From NCBI GenBank assembly GCA_017551665.1, contig JAFZLB010000110.1, positions 1-40,579 on the forward strand: 40,579 nucleotides of DNA, given 5' to 3'. Within the stretch, counting starts at the first letter, position 1, and each line of letters opens with the position of its first letter. Under the pieces are notes generated by a model. The model saw only the letters and a program-made list of their open reading frames with translations. It ran no database searches and had not been told where the DNA came from. This DNA is from Lachnospiraceae bacterium. Lineage in GTDB: Bacteria > Bacillota > Clostridia > Lachnospirales > Lachnospiraceae. Made by a program: the position numbers and the translations under genes. Shown here in pieces: positions 34,465 to 40,579 of the stretch.

Positions 34465-34591
34465 GCACAATTCAATCGGTAAAAAAAGAAGATAATTACA
34501 GGAACGGTTGTTCGCTAAATTATTGATCGACTGTCGCCGATATACATACAAACTCTCTGATCAGGAGAGCCGGATGCGGAGGTAAGGAAAC

Positions 34592-35503
34592 ATGAAAGAC
34601 ATACTCTACGGCTTCATCGGCATTATCGCGGCACTCGCGATCTTTGCCGGCGGTGTACTTGTCGGAGCCGGCTATCTCAATCCTGCAAGAATTAATGACA
34701 TGGGCGAAGACAGCGCGGAGGGAACAACAGATGACACTGCCGTGATAGATCTGACGTATCACAGTTCCGCCGCTCCATCGGCAGAAACAGTTCCAGTTTA
34801 TGAGGTCGCACAGCATCTTTCCTATACACAGAGTGACCCTGCAGAAAGTGCTTCTGTCGCTGACGAAACAGCATCCCATGGAACGCAAAGCATTCCTCAC
34901 ACATCCCAGACAACTGCGACCGAGTCTATGCAGGTTAGCATCGATACCGAATACAACAATAGCACTCAATCCTCATCCGTAACTGCACAACCTATAAATA
35001 CTTCACAGGTAACCAGTTTTAGCCAAGAAGACATTTCACAGAGTAAAGCTGTTACAGATACCGAGCGATTGATGAAGCTAAATCAATTCGTCGAATACAT
35101 CGCTCGTCCAAGAATGGATGATAGCATCTTTTACAGTATCCAGATTCCCAGTGATGATGAGGTGGTTTTTTATATGAAAATCCCTCAGTTTTGGGCAACT
35201 GAGCAACAAAAAGCGACTCATTCCGCGGAACAAATCGCGCTGTTCAATCAAACGCTGCTGGATTCATGGACAGCGCTTAAGGAAGAACTCATAACACAAA
35301 ACAGAGAATTATCTATCGCGATGAGCGAAAACATATCTTCCGGGTGCTATTGCTCTTTTATTGTTGTTAACGAAAATAATCATGATGATGTCTTCTTAAT
35401 CGTTTCAAACGGTGCCGTTCTCTATGATAGCCTTGTTAATACCGGCATTGATCCCTATGCTTTGTATAACACAAGGCATACTTCCTATTTTTTTAAAAAC
35501 TGA
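34592..35503 (+). CDS. Membrane-anchored Ser/Thr-rich protein, 303 aa
   Basis: One N-terminal membrane segment (FIGIIAALAIFAGGVLVGAGY) is followed by about 120 residues of Ser/Thr/Gln-rich linker and a folded C-terminal domain (from LMKLNQFVEYIARPRMDD) that ends with NGAVLYDSLVNTGIDPYALYNTR. The ATG follows GGAGGTAAGG. The gene at 37172 shares the plan and parts of the C-terminal domain, and a fragment at 35970-36047 is closely related to the last 25 residues. I do not recognise the domain; the linker resembles wall-spanning stalks, so the domain probably sits outside the membrane. The gene is divergent from scfA and AT-rich compared with the housekeeping genes. Confidence 0.75.
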   Translation: MKDILYGFIGIIAALAIFAGGVLVGAGYLNPARINDMGEDSAEGTTDDTAVIDLTYHSSAAPSAETVPVYEVAQHLSYTQSDPAESASVADETASHGTQSIPHTSQTTATESMQVSIDTEYNNSTQSSSVTAQPINTSQVTSFSQEDISQSKAVTDTERLMKLNQFVEYIARPRMDDSIFYSIQIPSDDEVVFYMKIPQFWATEQQKATHSAEQIALFNQTLLDSWTALKEELITQNRELSIAMSENISSGCYCSFIVVNENNHDDVFLIVSNGAVLYDSLVNTGIDPYALYNTRHTSYFFKN

Positions 35504-35625
35504 CCCGTCAAAACAATTGACTGTTTATTCTTACACGATATCATGGTTTTGAGCATTGTTTTTGACGCGCTACACAAATTACTTATGGTGCATTACACAA
35601 ACAATAATACGAGGAGGCTGACTAT

Positions 35626-35895
35626 ATGAAAACCACAAAGAGATTCAGTGCATCATTCTTAGAGAAGGAAAATGGGGAGAAAAGCAAAACCATTTCTATT
35701 GGCAAAGTTGAGTATCCTGTTGAGTATATCTGTGAAATACAGTCTGATGCAACTGACCATAACGGAACACGATTATTAAAAGCATCATCTACATTTACGC
35801 ACATAAGCGAAGAGGGAGATGTCCTAATAACACTATTTGATGATATCGCGCATGTTGAATGCATAATAACATTTGATTTGCCATTCTCTGTTTGA
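35626..35895 (+). CDS. Hypothetical small protein, 89 aa
   Basis: The ATG at 35626 follows GAGGAGG with a 9-base gap. The protein appears to be mostly beta strand with alternating charged and hydrophobic residues (EYPVEYICEIQSDAT, DVLITLFDDIAHVECIITFDL) and lacks a signal or membrane segment. I do not recognise it. It lies between two members of the Ser/Thr-rich membrane protein group on the same strand, 122 bases after the first, and may be functionally tied to them. Confidence 0.6.
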   Translation: MKTTKRFSASFLEKENGEKSKTISIGKVEYPVEYICEIQSDATDHNGTRLLKASSTFTHISEEGDVLITLFDDIAHVECIITFDLPFSV

Positions 35896-35969
35896 ACCCC
35901 GAATGTATTCAGATATCAACAAGAGCGAGTTCTAAACAGCGCGCGAGTACAAAAAAAGTACCGGCACTG

Positions 35970-36047
35970 ATGACTAGCGGAAATCTTTATTGTGACTTTT
36001 ATACAAGCAGCGACATCGATCCCTATGCCGCGTACAATTCTCGTTAA
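35970..36047 (+). pseudogene. C-terminal fragment of a Ser/Thr-rich membrane protein paralogue
   Basis: The frame reads SGNLYCDFYTSSDIDPYAAYNSR and stops. The intact protein encoded at 34592 has NGAVLYDSLVNTGIDPYALYNTR at its end. No matching sequence precedes it, so only the tail of a third copy is left. Confidence 0.75.
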
Positions 36048-36067
36048 CATATTACATTCCATGCGCC

Positions 36068-36499
36068 TCATTGACGCCTGCGCTTCTGATTTCTGATTGC
36101 GCCATACCGACGCATCCTCTGAAGCTGTTCCGGCGTTGACTTCGGGCAATCTGCCGTATATACCACTGGCCTTAAATCAACAACCCTGAGCATTTCCCGC
36201 TGTTCATCCGTGAGATGCACATCCGGTGTCAGATCAAACCGTTCCATTGTTTCCGGATCAAAATGCTCTAACCGAATCAGTCGTCCGCTCCGGCTGTACA
36301 CATACTCATAGCCTTCTTTCACAATCGGATTTCCCGGTGTGCCCGGCGCACCTTCTGCAAGATCATTTGTGCTGTCAACTGTTGCCGCTCGCGCCATTCT
36401 CGCAGGTGAGACTCCCGGTCTTTTGTACTTCACTCCATTCAGCATCACTTCCTTATACGGCGCAACAGGTTTAATTTCAACTGTGTTTGTTGTTCCCAT
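36068..36499 (-). CDS. Probable antitoxin partner of BrnT, not of the BrnA type, 143 aa
   Basis: The gene starts 21 bases after the BrnT toxin stop, with AGGAGG 8 bases before the ATG at 36499, so both are expressed together. The sequence has no recognisable ribbon-helix-helix BrnA domain. It contains an N-terminal segment VEIKPVAPYKEVMLNGVKYKR, a Gly/Pro-rich stretch, a beta-rich middle (EGYEYVYSRSGRLIRLEHFD) and a basic tail with STPEQLQRMRRYG. The tail resembles the end of several antitoxin-like proteins (TPEQL followed by basic residues), but this is weak evidence. The role is inferred from its position behind a toxin gene. Confidence 0.6.
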   Translation of the reverse strand: MGTTNTVEIKPVAPYKEVMLNGVKYKRPGVSPARMARAATVDSTNDLAEGAPGTPGNPIVKEGYEYVYSRSGRLIRLEHFDPETMERFDLTPDVHLTDEQREMLRVVDLRPVVYTADCPKSTPEQLQRMRRYGAIRNQKRRRQ

Positions 36500-36520
36500 C
36501 CTGAAAACCTCCTGATTCAT

Positions 36521-36928
36521 CTACACAATATCATACTTCAAAGATTCATATAAGGCTTTTTCGTCATCATCGGCTTTTCGAGCGGAAATGATGCGAAAGA
36601 CTTCTTCACCGTCGTAACTTCGGGTCGTATATACAACAAAAAGCACGTTATCAACGGAGCCAATGATAACTCTTGGTACGCTTCCAACACCCGCGATATC
36701 CGCAATATCATCCGGATCAACCGGCTGTCCGGTGATAGATTCACGTATTTCGCCGTCGCTATGTGCATAATCATCATTGATCAGGCAATAATCATCGTTA
36801 AAGACCAGCGCAGCCGTTCGAAAATCAATGCCATGCGTCTTGATGTTGTATGCGTTTTTCGCCTTATCCCAAACAAAATGAAGTCCGCTTACGCGGTAAT
36901 CTTCGTCCTCATGAAATCCTGTCGGCAT
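36521..36928 (-). CDS. BrnT-family ribonuclease toxin
   Basis: BrnT toxins have a RelE-like fold and cleave RNA to stop growth. The characteristic motifs are FVWDKAKNAYNIKTHGIDF near the start, then VFNDDY, a strand LFVVYTTRS, and the C-terminal FRIISARKADDDEKALYES with the conserved Arg and Lys. At 135 residues it is longer than the usual 90, because of an extra N-terminal dozen residues and an insertion around DGEIRESITGQPVDPDDIADIAG. The ribosome binding site before the ATG at 36928 is weak. The toxin gene comes first and its putative antitoxin second, as in other brnTA loci. Confidence 0.85.
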   Translation of the reverse strand: MPTGFHEDEDYRVSGLHFVWDKAKNAYNIKTHGIDFRTAALVFNDDYCLINDDYAHSDGEIRESITGQPVDPDDIADIAGVGSVPRVIIGSVDNVLFVVYTTRSYDGEEVFRIISARKADDDEKALYESLKYDIV

Positions 36929-37001
36929 AATGATTTACCATCCCCGGCAATGAGCTGTAAACAGCTTCTCTCATCGTAGTGTCCCCACGACGCACAGTTA
37001 T

Positions 37002-37007
37002 ATTATA
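37002..37007 (-). promoter_or_regulatory. Extended -10 element of the brnT operon
   Basis: TGCTATAAT on the minus strand, 74 bases before the brnT start. The -35 position has only a weak match. Confidence 0.5.
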
Positions 37008-37171
37008 GCATATTAAGCCTGCCTATAGAACAACTGTTTTTCTGTTATTTCTCAGCCTGTTTACGGATCAGATGAATTAATGATATTGTTAAGATAATTG
37101 AATCACAATCCGATATACTATATACCGCAAAAAGAAACGACAACATGTTATGGCAAATGCGGAGGTGTGGT

Positions 37172-38263
37172 GTGCGTCCAAAATTGTTTTTTCAGGCTCT
37201 TCTCGGAGTTGTGTCTGTTGGTGCAATCATTATGATAATGATCGCCTATTTCTTTGGCGATAAAACAACAGATGGTAAAAAAACTGCCGCAAGCACTACA
37301 ACCGATGCTATTGTCGAATCAGCGCATGCATCATCCCCTGTTGAAATGCGTTCTTCCGGCGATGACACTCAGTATTCAAACCCTATCGCGCAAACAGTTT
37401 CCTACACATCATCCCCTTCCGCTATTGGTGAATCCGTTCCTGTTACAACGCCGCAGCGCATAAACAGCGTATCTTCTGGCACACTTCCGACAGTTTCGCC
37501 ATCCTCTGCATCTGAGACCGGGACTCCGGAAACCGACCTCGATCAAATACTCTCTGATTTGAGCGGGATTCTTATTCAAAATTCAGACGATGGGGTTATT
37601 TTCGAGCTTTCCTACAATTATACCAGAAAAAACGTGATTGTATTTATGATCCCCACCGGCAATGAGACCAGCCTGTTTTTCCTCGATAATCTGTTAGGTG
37701 GAGAAGAATCCATGCAGATATGGAAGCAGATTGTTTCTGAGATCAATGAGATTTCTTACTCAATTCATAAAGGACTGCTTGAAAAGGGGCACTCAGATAT
37801 CACTTCTTACGTTCAACTCTGGGACAGGGCGACGAACGGTCGAAACCTCCTTACTTCGAAAAACGGCGAGGTGATTTACGATTTCTTTGAAGAAACCGGC
37901 TGGGTCTTTGGACGTAATGAATCAAATGCCACACCGCACACTTCTTCGACCGATACAAGTCAAGCACAAAACGCCACCACAACAGAGGCGTCACTGGGAA
38001 CAAGCGACGCTCAGAATAATGCTTCGACACAGGAAACACCAACCGTCGGGAACACTGTCACGGTTCAAGCTGTCACCGCGCAAAATCCCTACAACTATGA
38101 TTTCCCTTCAAACGTCTGGCTCTCCGCCACGGACGGTTACTTCCATGAGAAAAACGCCTGCGGTCACATGAACCCGAATTACGCCACACCGGTCACCCTG
38201 AAGTACGCGCTCACACACAATATTGCTCCCTGCACCGACTGCTTCCCCGGCGCGGAAAAATAG
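37172..38263 (+). CDS. Membrane-anchored Ser/Thr-rich protein with C-terminal Cys/His metal-binding-like motif, 363 aa
   Basis: I choose the GTG at 37172, which has GGAGG 6 bases upstream; the ATG at 37145 lacks a site. A membrane segment (LLGVVSVGAIIMIMIAYFFG) is followed by a Ser/Thr-rich stalk, a central domain related to the protein encoded at 34592 (NLLTSKNGEVIYDFFEETG), a second Ser/Thr/Gln stalk, and a tail with the pattern HEKNACGHM...ALTHNIAPCTDC. The last pattern (His, Cys, His, Met and a Cys-x-x-Cys) resembles small zinc-binding modules at the end of some ComEC-type or nuclease-related surface proteins. The function is unknown. Confidence 0.75.
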   Translation: MRPKLFFQALLGVVSVGAIIMIMIAYFFGDKTTDGKKTAASTTTDAIVESAHASSPVEMRSSGDDTQYSNPIAQTVSYTSSPSAIGESVPVTTPQRINSVSSGTLPTVSPSSASETGTPETDLDQILSDLSGILIQNSDDGVIFELSYNYTRKNVIVFMIPTGNETSLFFLDNLLGGEESMQIWKQIVSEINEISYSIHKGLLEKGHSDITSYVQLWDRATNGRNLLTSKNGEVIYDFFEETGWVFGRNESNATPHTSSTDTSQAQNATTTEASLGTSDAQNNASTQETPTVGNTVTVQAVTAQNPYNYDFPSNVWLSATDGYFHEKNACGHMNPNYATPVTLKYALTHNIAPCTDCFPGAEK

Positions 38264-38284
38264 TTCCTCAAATCCTCCCCCGTT

Positions 38285-39580
38285 TCATTTTTCAAGAAAA
38301 CAAAAACAGTTTCCGATTGCCTCCGCTTTTTTCTCCGGCACATTGCTTTCTTCGGCAAAACGCCGCCAAGCTCCTGCTGCCTCACGTACTTCGCCGATGA
38401 TGCGTTTCATACGCCCCCTACCGAGATCCATGCTTCTGCCGCAGGAAAGGATATCTTCCTCCTCAATTTCTTCCTGCTTGCCGTTCACGCTCATCTGATG
38501 CCTCGCAAGCCAGTAATTGGAAGGCGCAAAAGCAAATGTGATGTCATACGCCGGAGAAAGCCGCCACTGCCCGTCACGGTTCATCAGAAAAGAAGAATTC
38601 TTCACATGGTCATCATGATTGCGCGTGATGACGTTGAACACCATTCTCCGGAACAGTTCTTCTGTATCATCCTGTCCCGCGCCGATGCCCCGGAGCACCT
38701 GTGCCGCCTGCTCATAACTGTGCGCACCGGGCGCATTGTAATCAAAATGCGCCAGCCCGCCCAATGTCAGGACATGCAGCTTATCACCGGTTTTCGCATC
38801 CCTGTCAAAACGCTTCGTCATGAAGTGAAAATGCCCCGCCCTTTTCAGCAAACGGCATGGCTGCATCCGGATTCCTGCCGCGGTTGCCATCAGAGAATAG
38901 GCATATTCGATTCTTGTATACGCCCTGTCATCGGGACGGTTTCCCTTATCCTTATTATTCTCCACACCGTCAAACTTGATAATCCAGTATCCGTAGCCGC
39001 TGCCGGCATCCACCTGTCCGGAGCGAATATCGCCTGTCTCCTCATTCCATGCCACAACAGCCTTTGCTCTTGCACCTCCGGCGGAGGTTCCGATTTGCAG
39101 GATCTGTTCCATCATCTGCCCGGAATCCCCGATATGCATACTTTCACGTTCATTCAGGACATCCGATGCAAGGCGTATCAGCGCTTCCACATCAACGGTT
39201 CCGTCCTTTGTGTCCGAAAAGCGCAGCGACGGCACATATTCCAGCGCCCCCATGCCACGGCTCCCCGTGTAGCAAAGACGTTCCACTGCAGTCAACGAGG
39301 ACAACGTCCTTCCTCTGTCGGACAGGTATCGTTCAATCAGTCTTGTACCGAATTTGTCCGGCAAAGAATCTGCCAAAAGCCCCGGCAGACGATGAAAGCT
39401 TTCTTCATTCAACGAAGGGAAAGAAAATACGCGCGCGGAAAGCGGCATCACCAGCGGTGAGACTTCGATGCCGCTGCGCTGGAACGACGGGTCGTATGAA
39501 AAACGCGGTACATCAGACACGTCCTCCTGTTCCACGACACCGATCAGACTTCCCCACAAATACACCTCCGCGGCAATCAT
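38285..39580 (-). CDS. HipA-family Ser/Thr kinase toxin
   Basis: HipA toxins phosphorylate targets such as aminoacyl-tRNA synthetases and induce dormancy. The family features are FPSLNEESFHRLPGLLADSLPD in the N-terminal part, the ATP-loop GTSAGGARAK, the catalytic loop NVITRNHDDHVKN and the metal-binding-like LSPAYDIT. The length of 431 residues is normal. The start overlaps the hipB stop by 4 bases, so the antitoxin is made first. The gene is convergent with the membrane protein gene ending at 38263, only 21 bases away. Confidence 0.93.
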   Translation of the reverse strand: MIAAEVYLWGSLIGVVEQEDVSDVPRFSYDPSFQRSGIEVSPLVMPLSARVFSFPSLNEESFHRLPGLLADSLPDKFGTRLIERYLSDRGRTLSSLTAVERLCYTGSRGMGALEYVPSLRFSDTKDGTVDVEALIRLASDVLNERESMHIGDSGQMMEQILQIGTSAGGARAKAVVAWNEETGDIRSGQVDAGSGYGYWIIKFDGVENNKDKGNRPDDRAYTRIEYAYSLMATAAGIRMQPCRLLKRAGHFHFMTKRFDRDAKTGDKLHVLTLGGLAHFDYNAPGAHSYEQAAQVLRGIGAGQDDTEELFRRMVFNVITRNHDDHVKNSSFLMNRDGQWRLSPAYDITFAFAPSNYWLARHQMSVNGKQEEIEEEDILSCGRSMDLGRGRMKRIIGEVREAAGAWRRFAEESNVPEKKAEAIGNCFCFLEK

Positions 39581-39921
39581 GTTTCATCCCCCCATTTCCA
39601 CTCCCGGGACGTCTGTTCCTTTGCACGGGCAGTCACCCGTTTGCGCTTTTTCTCCTGCCGCAGACGCATGACGGGCGTTATCTCCGTCATCGGAATCAGA
39701 ACTTCCAGAGACGGCAAAAGCATGCAAACGCGCATCACGTTCAGAATGCACTCCACGCCGACGTTTTCACCGCTTTCCATTCGTTCCACTGTGCGCAGGG
39801 AAATACCGGCCTTCGAGGCCATATCTTTTTGCGTCAGGGACATGGCAATCCTGAGATCCCTGATGCGACTCCCCAACTCTTCCAGAATCATTCTGTTATT
39901 TTCCTGTCCCGTGATTCTCAT
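39577..39921 (-). CDS. HipB-family antitoxin with Xre helix-turn-helix
   Basis: The 114-residue protein contains a clear Xre-type helix-turn-helix (LGSRIRDLRIAMSLTQKDMA followed by SKAGISLRTVERMESGENV) and a basic tail. HipB binds HipA and represses the operon. The ATG at 39921 has AGGCGG 8 bases upstream. A promoter with a palindromic spacer lies just before it. Confidence 0.9.
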   Translation of the reverse strand: MRITGQENNRMILEELGSRIRDLRIAMSLTQKDMASKAGISLRTVERMESGENVGVECILNVMRVCMLLPSLEVLIPMTEITPVMRLRQEKKRKRVTARAKEQTSREWKWGDET

Positions 39922-39947
39922 TACTTAATCCGCCTTTTCTGACGGAT

Positions 39948-39976
39948 ATTATCTCATATTGCGTGTAATATGTCAA
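39948..39976 (-). promoter_or_regulatory. hipBA promoter with palindromic operator in the spacer
   Basis: TTGACA, 17 bases, GATAAT. The spacer carries CATATT-6-AATATG (39955-39972), a good candidate HipB site; flanking ATCCG/CGGAT blocks at 39928-39947 form a second one. Confidence 0.75.
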
Positions 39977-40032
39977 ATATTGCGGATTACACTTCGCTGT
40001 CGTGCTCTTCCGCAGGAGCGGCGGCCTCTGCC

Positions 40033-40269
40033 TCAGTCCCCTTCCGAAGCAAACACGGCACTCGTGCCGACCGTCAGCAGAAGCGATACCACAAGCATGA
40101 AGATGCCGCCGCTGATTGTCATCAGGATGCAGATGGCCGCACCGGCCGCAATGACCGGAAACATGAAATACGCGGAAAGCTTCCCGAGCAGGGCCTCGCC
40201 GTAGGCAATCACCTGCATGGTCAGCCGGAACAAAAAGAGACAGTAGATCAGTAAGAGTGCAAATGCCAT
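40033..40269 (-). CDS. Small membrane protein, 78 aa, start codon inside a hairpin
   Basis: Two to three membrane segments (AFALLLIYCLFLFRLTMQVIA, then FMFPVIAAGAAICILMTISG and GIFMLVVSLLLTVGTS). I choose the ATG at 40269, which has GGAAGGAGG 8 bases upstream. An in-frame ATG at 40326 would add 19 polar residues (MMHNGDILKRQSIWKEDIP) and place the hairpin inside the coding region. Small size and two or more membrane helices with almost no loops resemble holin-like or toxin-type peptides, but the sequence is not diagnostic. The GGAGG/ATG lie in a 13-bp palindrome, described separately. Confidence 0.65.
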   Translation of the reverse strand: MAFALLLIYCLFLFRLTMQVIAYGEALLGKLSAYFMFPVIAAGAAICILMTISGGIFMLVVSLLLTVGTSAVFASEGD

Positions 40270-40316
40270 GGGGATATCCTCCTTCCAAATGCTTTGTCGT
40301 TTCAGGATATCCCCAT
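40268..40316 (-). promoter_or_regulatory. 13-bp perfect inverted repeat covering ribosome binding site and start codon
   Basis: ATGGGGATATCCT (40268-40280) and AGGATATCCCCAT (40304-40316) with a 23-base loop. In the minus-strand RNA the 3' arm contains the last bases of the AGGAGG site and the first two bases of the AUG, so the folded RNA would block initiation. Confidence 0.7.
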
Positions 40317-40351
40317 TGTGCATCATTTGCTGTACGATAAGACGGACACAA

Positions 40352-40371
40352 AAAAACCGCGAGCAGTTTTT
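40352..40371. terminator. Possible bidirectional terminator
   Basis: AAAAACCG, loop CGAG, CAGTTTTT, with T-runs on either strand. No gene ending here on the plus strand is visible, so its use is uncertain. Confidence 0.4.
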
Positions 40372-40500
40372 CGTTACTATTCACAGCCTCTGCGGCTTTC
40401 CGGCTTTTGATTTCTTCTTTGCCAATCATTCATAACGATATCGCGCCCTGTTCCCGATCGTAAAAAATGTTGATTTTATGCTGATTTTTACGCTTTTGTG

Positions 40501-40529
40501 TTGACTTTGCTATCGTTATGTGTTATACT
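40501..40529 (+). promoter_or_regulatory. Promoter of the right-edge gene
   Basis: TTGACT, 17 bases, TATACT; the -10 ends 28 bases before the ATG at 40558. Confidence 0.75.
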
Positions 40530-40543
40530 TTTTACATAACGAT
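40512..40543. repeat. 10-bp inverted repeat around the -10 of the right-edge promoter
   Basis: ATCGTTATGT (40512-40521) and ACATAACGAT (40534-40543). A third copy, CATAACGAT, is at 40431-40439. It could be a repressor operator or the end of a mobile element. Confidence 0.7.
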
Positions 40544-40557
40544 TGAGGGGGTGACTT

Positions 40558-40579
40558 ATGGCTATCATCAAACAACACG
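40558..40579 (+). CDS. Start of a gene cut by the window end; resembles the start of an IS transposase
   Basis: Only MAIIKQH is visible, after GAGGGGGTG. The sequence MAIIKxx is a common start of IS1634/IS4-type transposases in Clostridia, but seven residues are far too few to decide. The strong promoter and operator-like repeat upstream say that the gene is real. Confidence 0.5.

Noticed and set aside
34547-34570. Near-palindrome CTCTCTGATCAGGAGAG before the gene at 34592
   Set aside because: Too short and imperfect to call an operator, with no recognised regulator nearby.
35546-35625. TTGACG at 35562 as a promoter for the 89-residue gene
   Set aside because: No acceptable -10 lies 15-19 bases downstream.
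37080-37140. TTGAAT and TATACT/TATATA before the gene at 37172
   Set aside because: Spacings of 10 or 15 bases do not fit a standard promoter.
39896-40429. Minus-strand frame of 177 codons, His/Cys/Arg-rich
   Set aside because: It overlaps the hipBA promoter and the small membrane protein in another frame; composition is that of a shadow frame.

Overview
The window looks like a chromosomal segment of an anaerobic Firmicute of the class Clostridia, most likely a GC-rich Lachnospiraceae-type bacterium. The signs are the SCIFF pair scfA-scfB next to a fused secDF, a MurE of the meso-diaminopimelate type, a PASTA kinase/PP2C phosphatase pair, a YtrA-type GntR regulator with an ABC transporter, strong AGGAGG ribosome binding sites and many ATGA stop/start overlaps. 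Nearly all genes lie on the minus strand.

Right to left on the minus strand, 34402-28784 holds scfA, scfB, secDF and recJ (RiPP maturation, protein export, DNA repair). Positions 28708-25874 hold an autoregulated ytrA-ABC-permease-permease operon, followed by a small membrane protein and a secreted repeat protein. Positions 24234-12801 form one long housekeeping operon: murE, priA, def, fmt, rsmB, rlmN, stp, stk, rsgA. In it rlmN and stp are fused in one open frame, apparently through a 31-bp tandem duplication.

The left part (1-12781) is an accessory island appended 19 bp after rsgA without a terminator. It begins with a three-gene overlapping operon (two WYL regulators and a DUF3800-like/TPR protein of 744 aa). 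A 1317-aa STAND NTPase with a HEPN-like N-terminal motif follows, then a Rpn/PD-(D/E)XK protein whose 5' end is a second rsgA tail, an unknown 155-aa protein, a secreted transglutaminase, a truncated Rpn copy and a kinesin-light-chain-type TPR protein. The scars (rsgA fragment, a deleted signal-peptide gene, duplicated leader/terminator cassettes, a palindromic junction) show repeated gain and loss behind rsgA.

The right part (34592-40579) is a second accessory region: a small family of membrane-anchored Ser/Thr-rich proteins with one pseudogene, a BrnT toxin with an unusual partner, a hipBA module, a small membrane protein whose start codon lies in a 13-bp hairpin, and the first codons of a plus-strand gene that resembles the start of an IS transposase. 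The strongest candidate for an undescribed system is the WYL-WYL-DUF3800/TPR operon; the HEPN-STAND ATPase and the BrnT partner come next.
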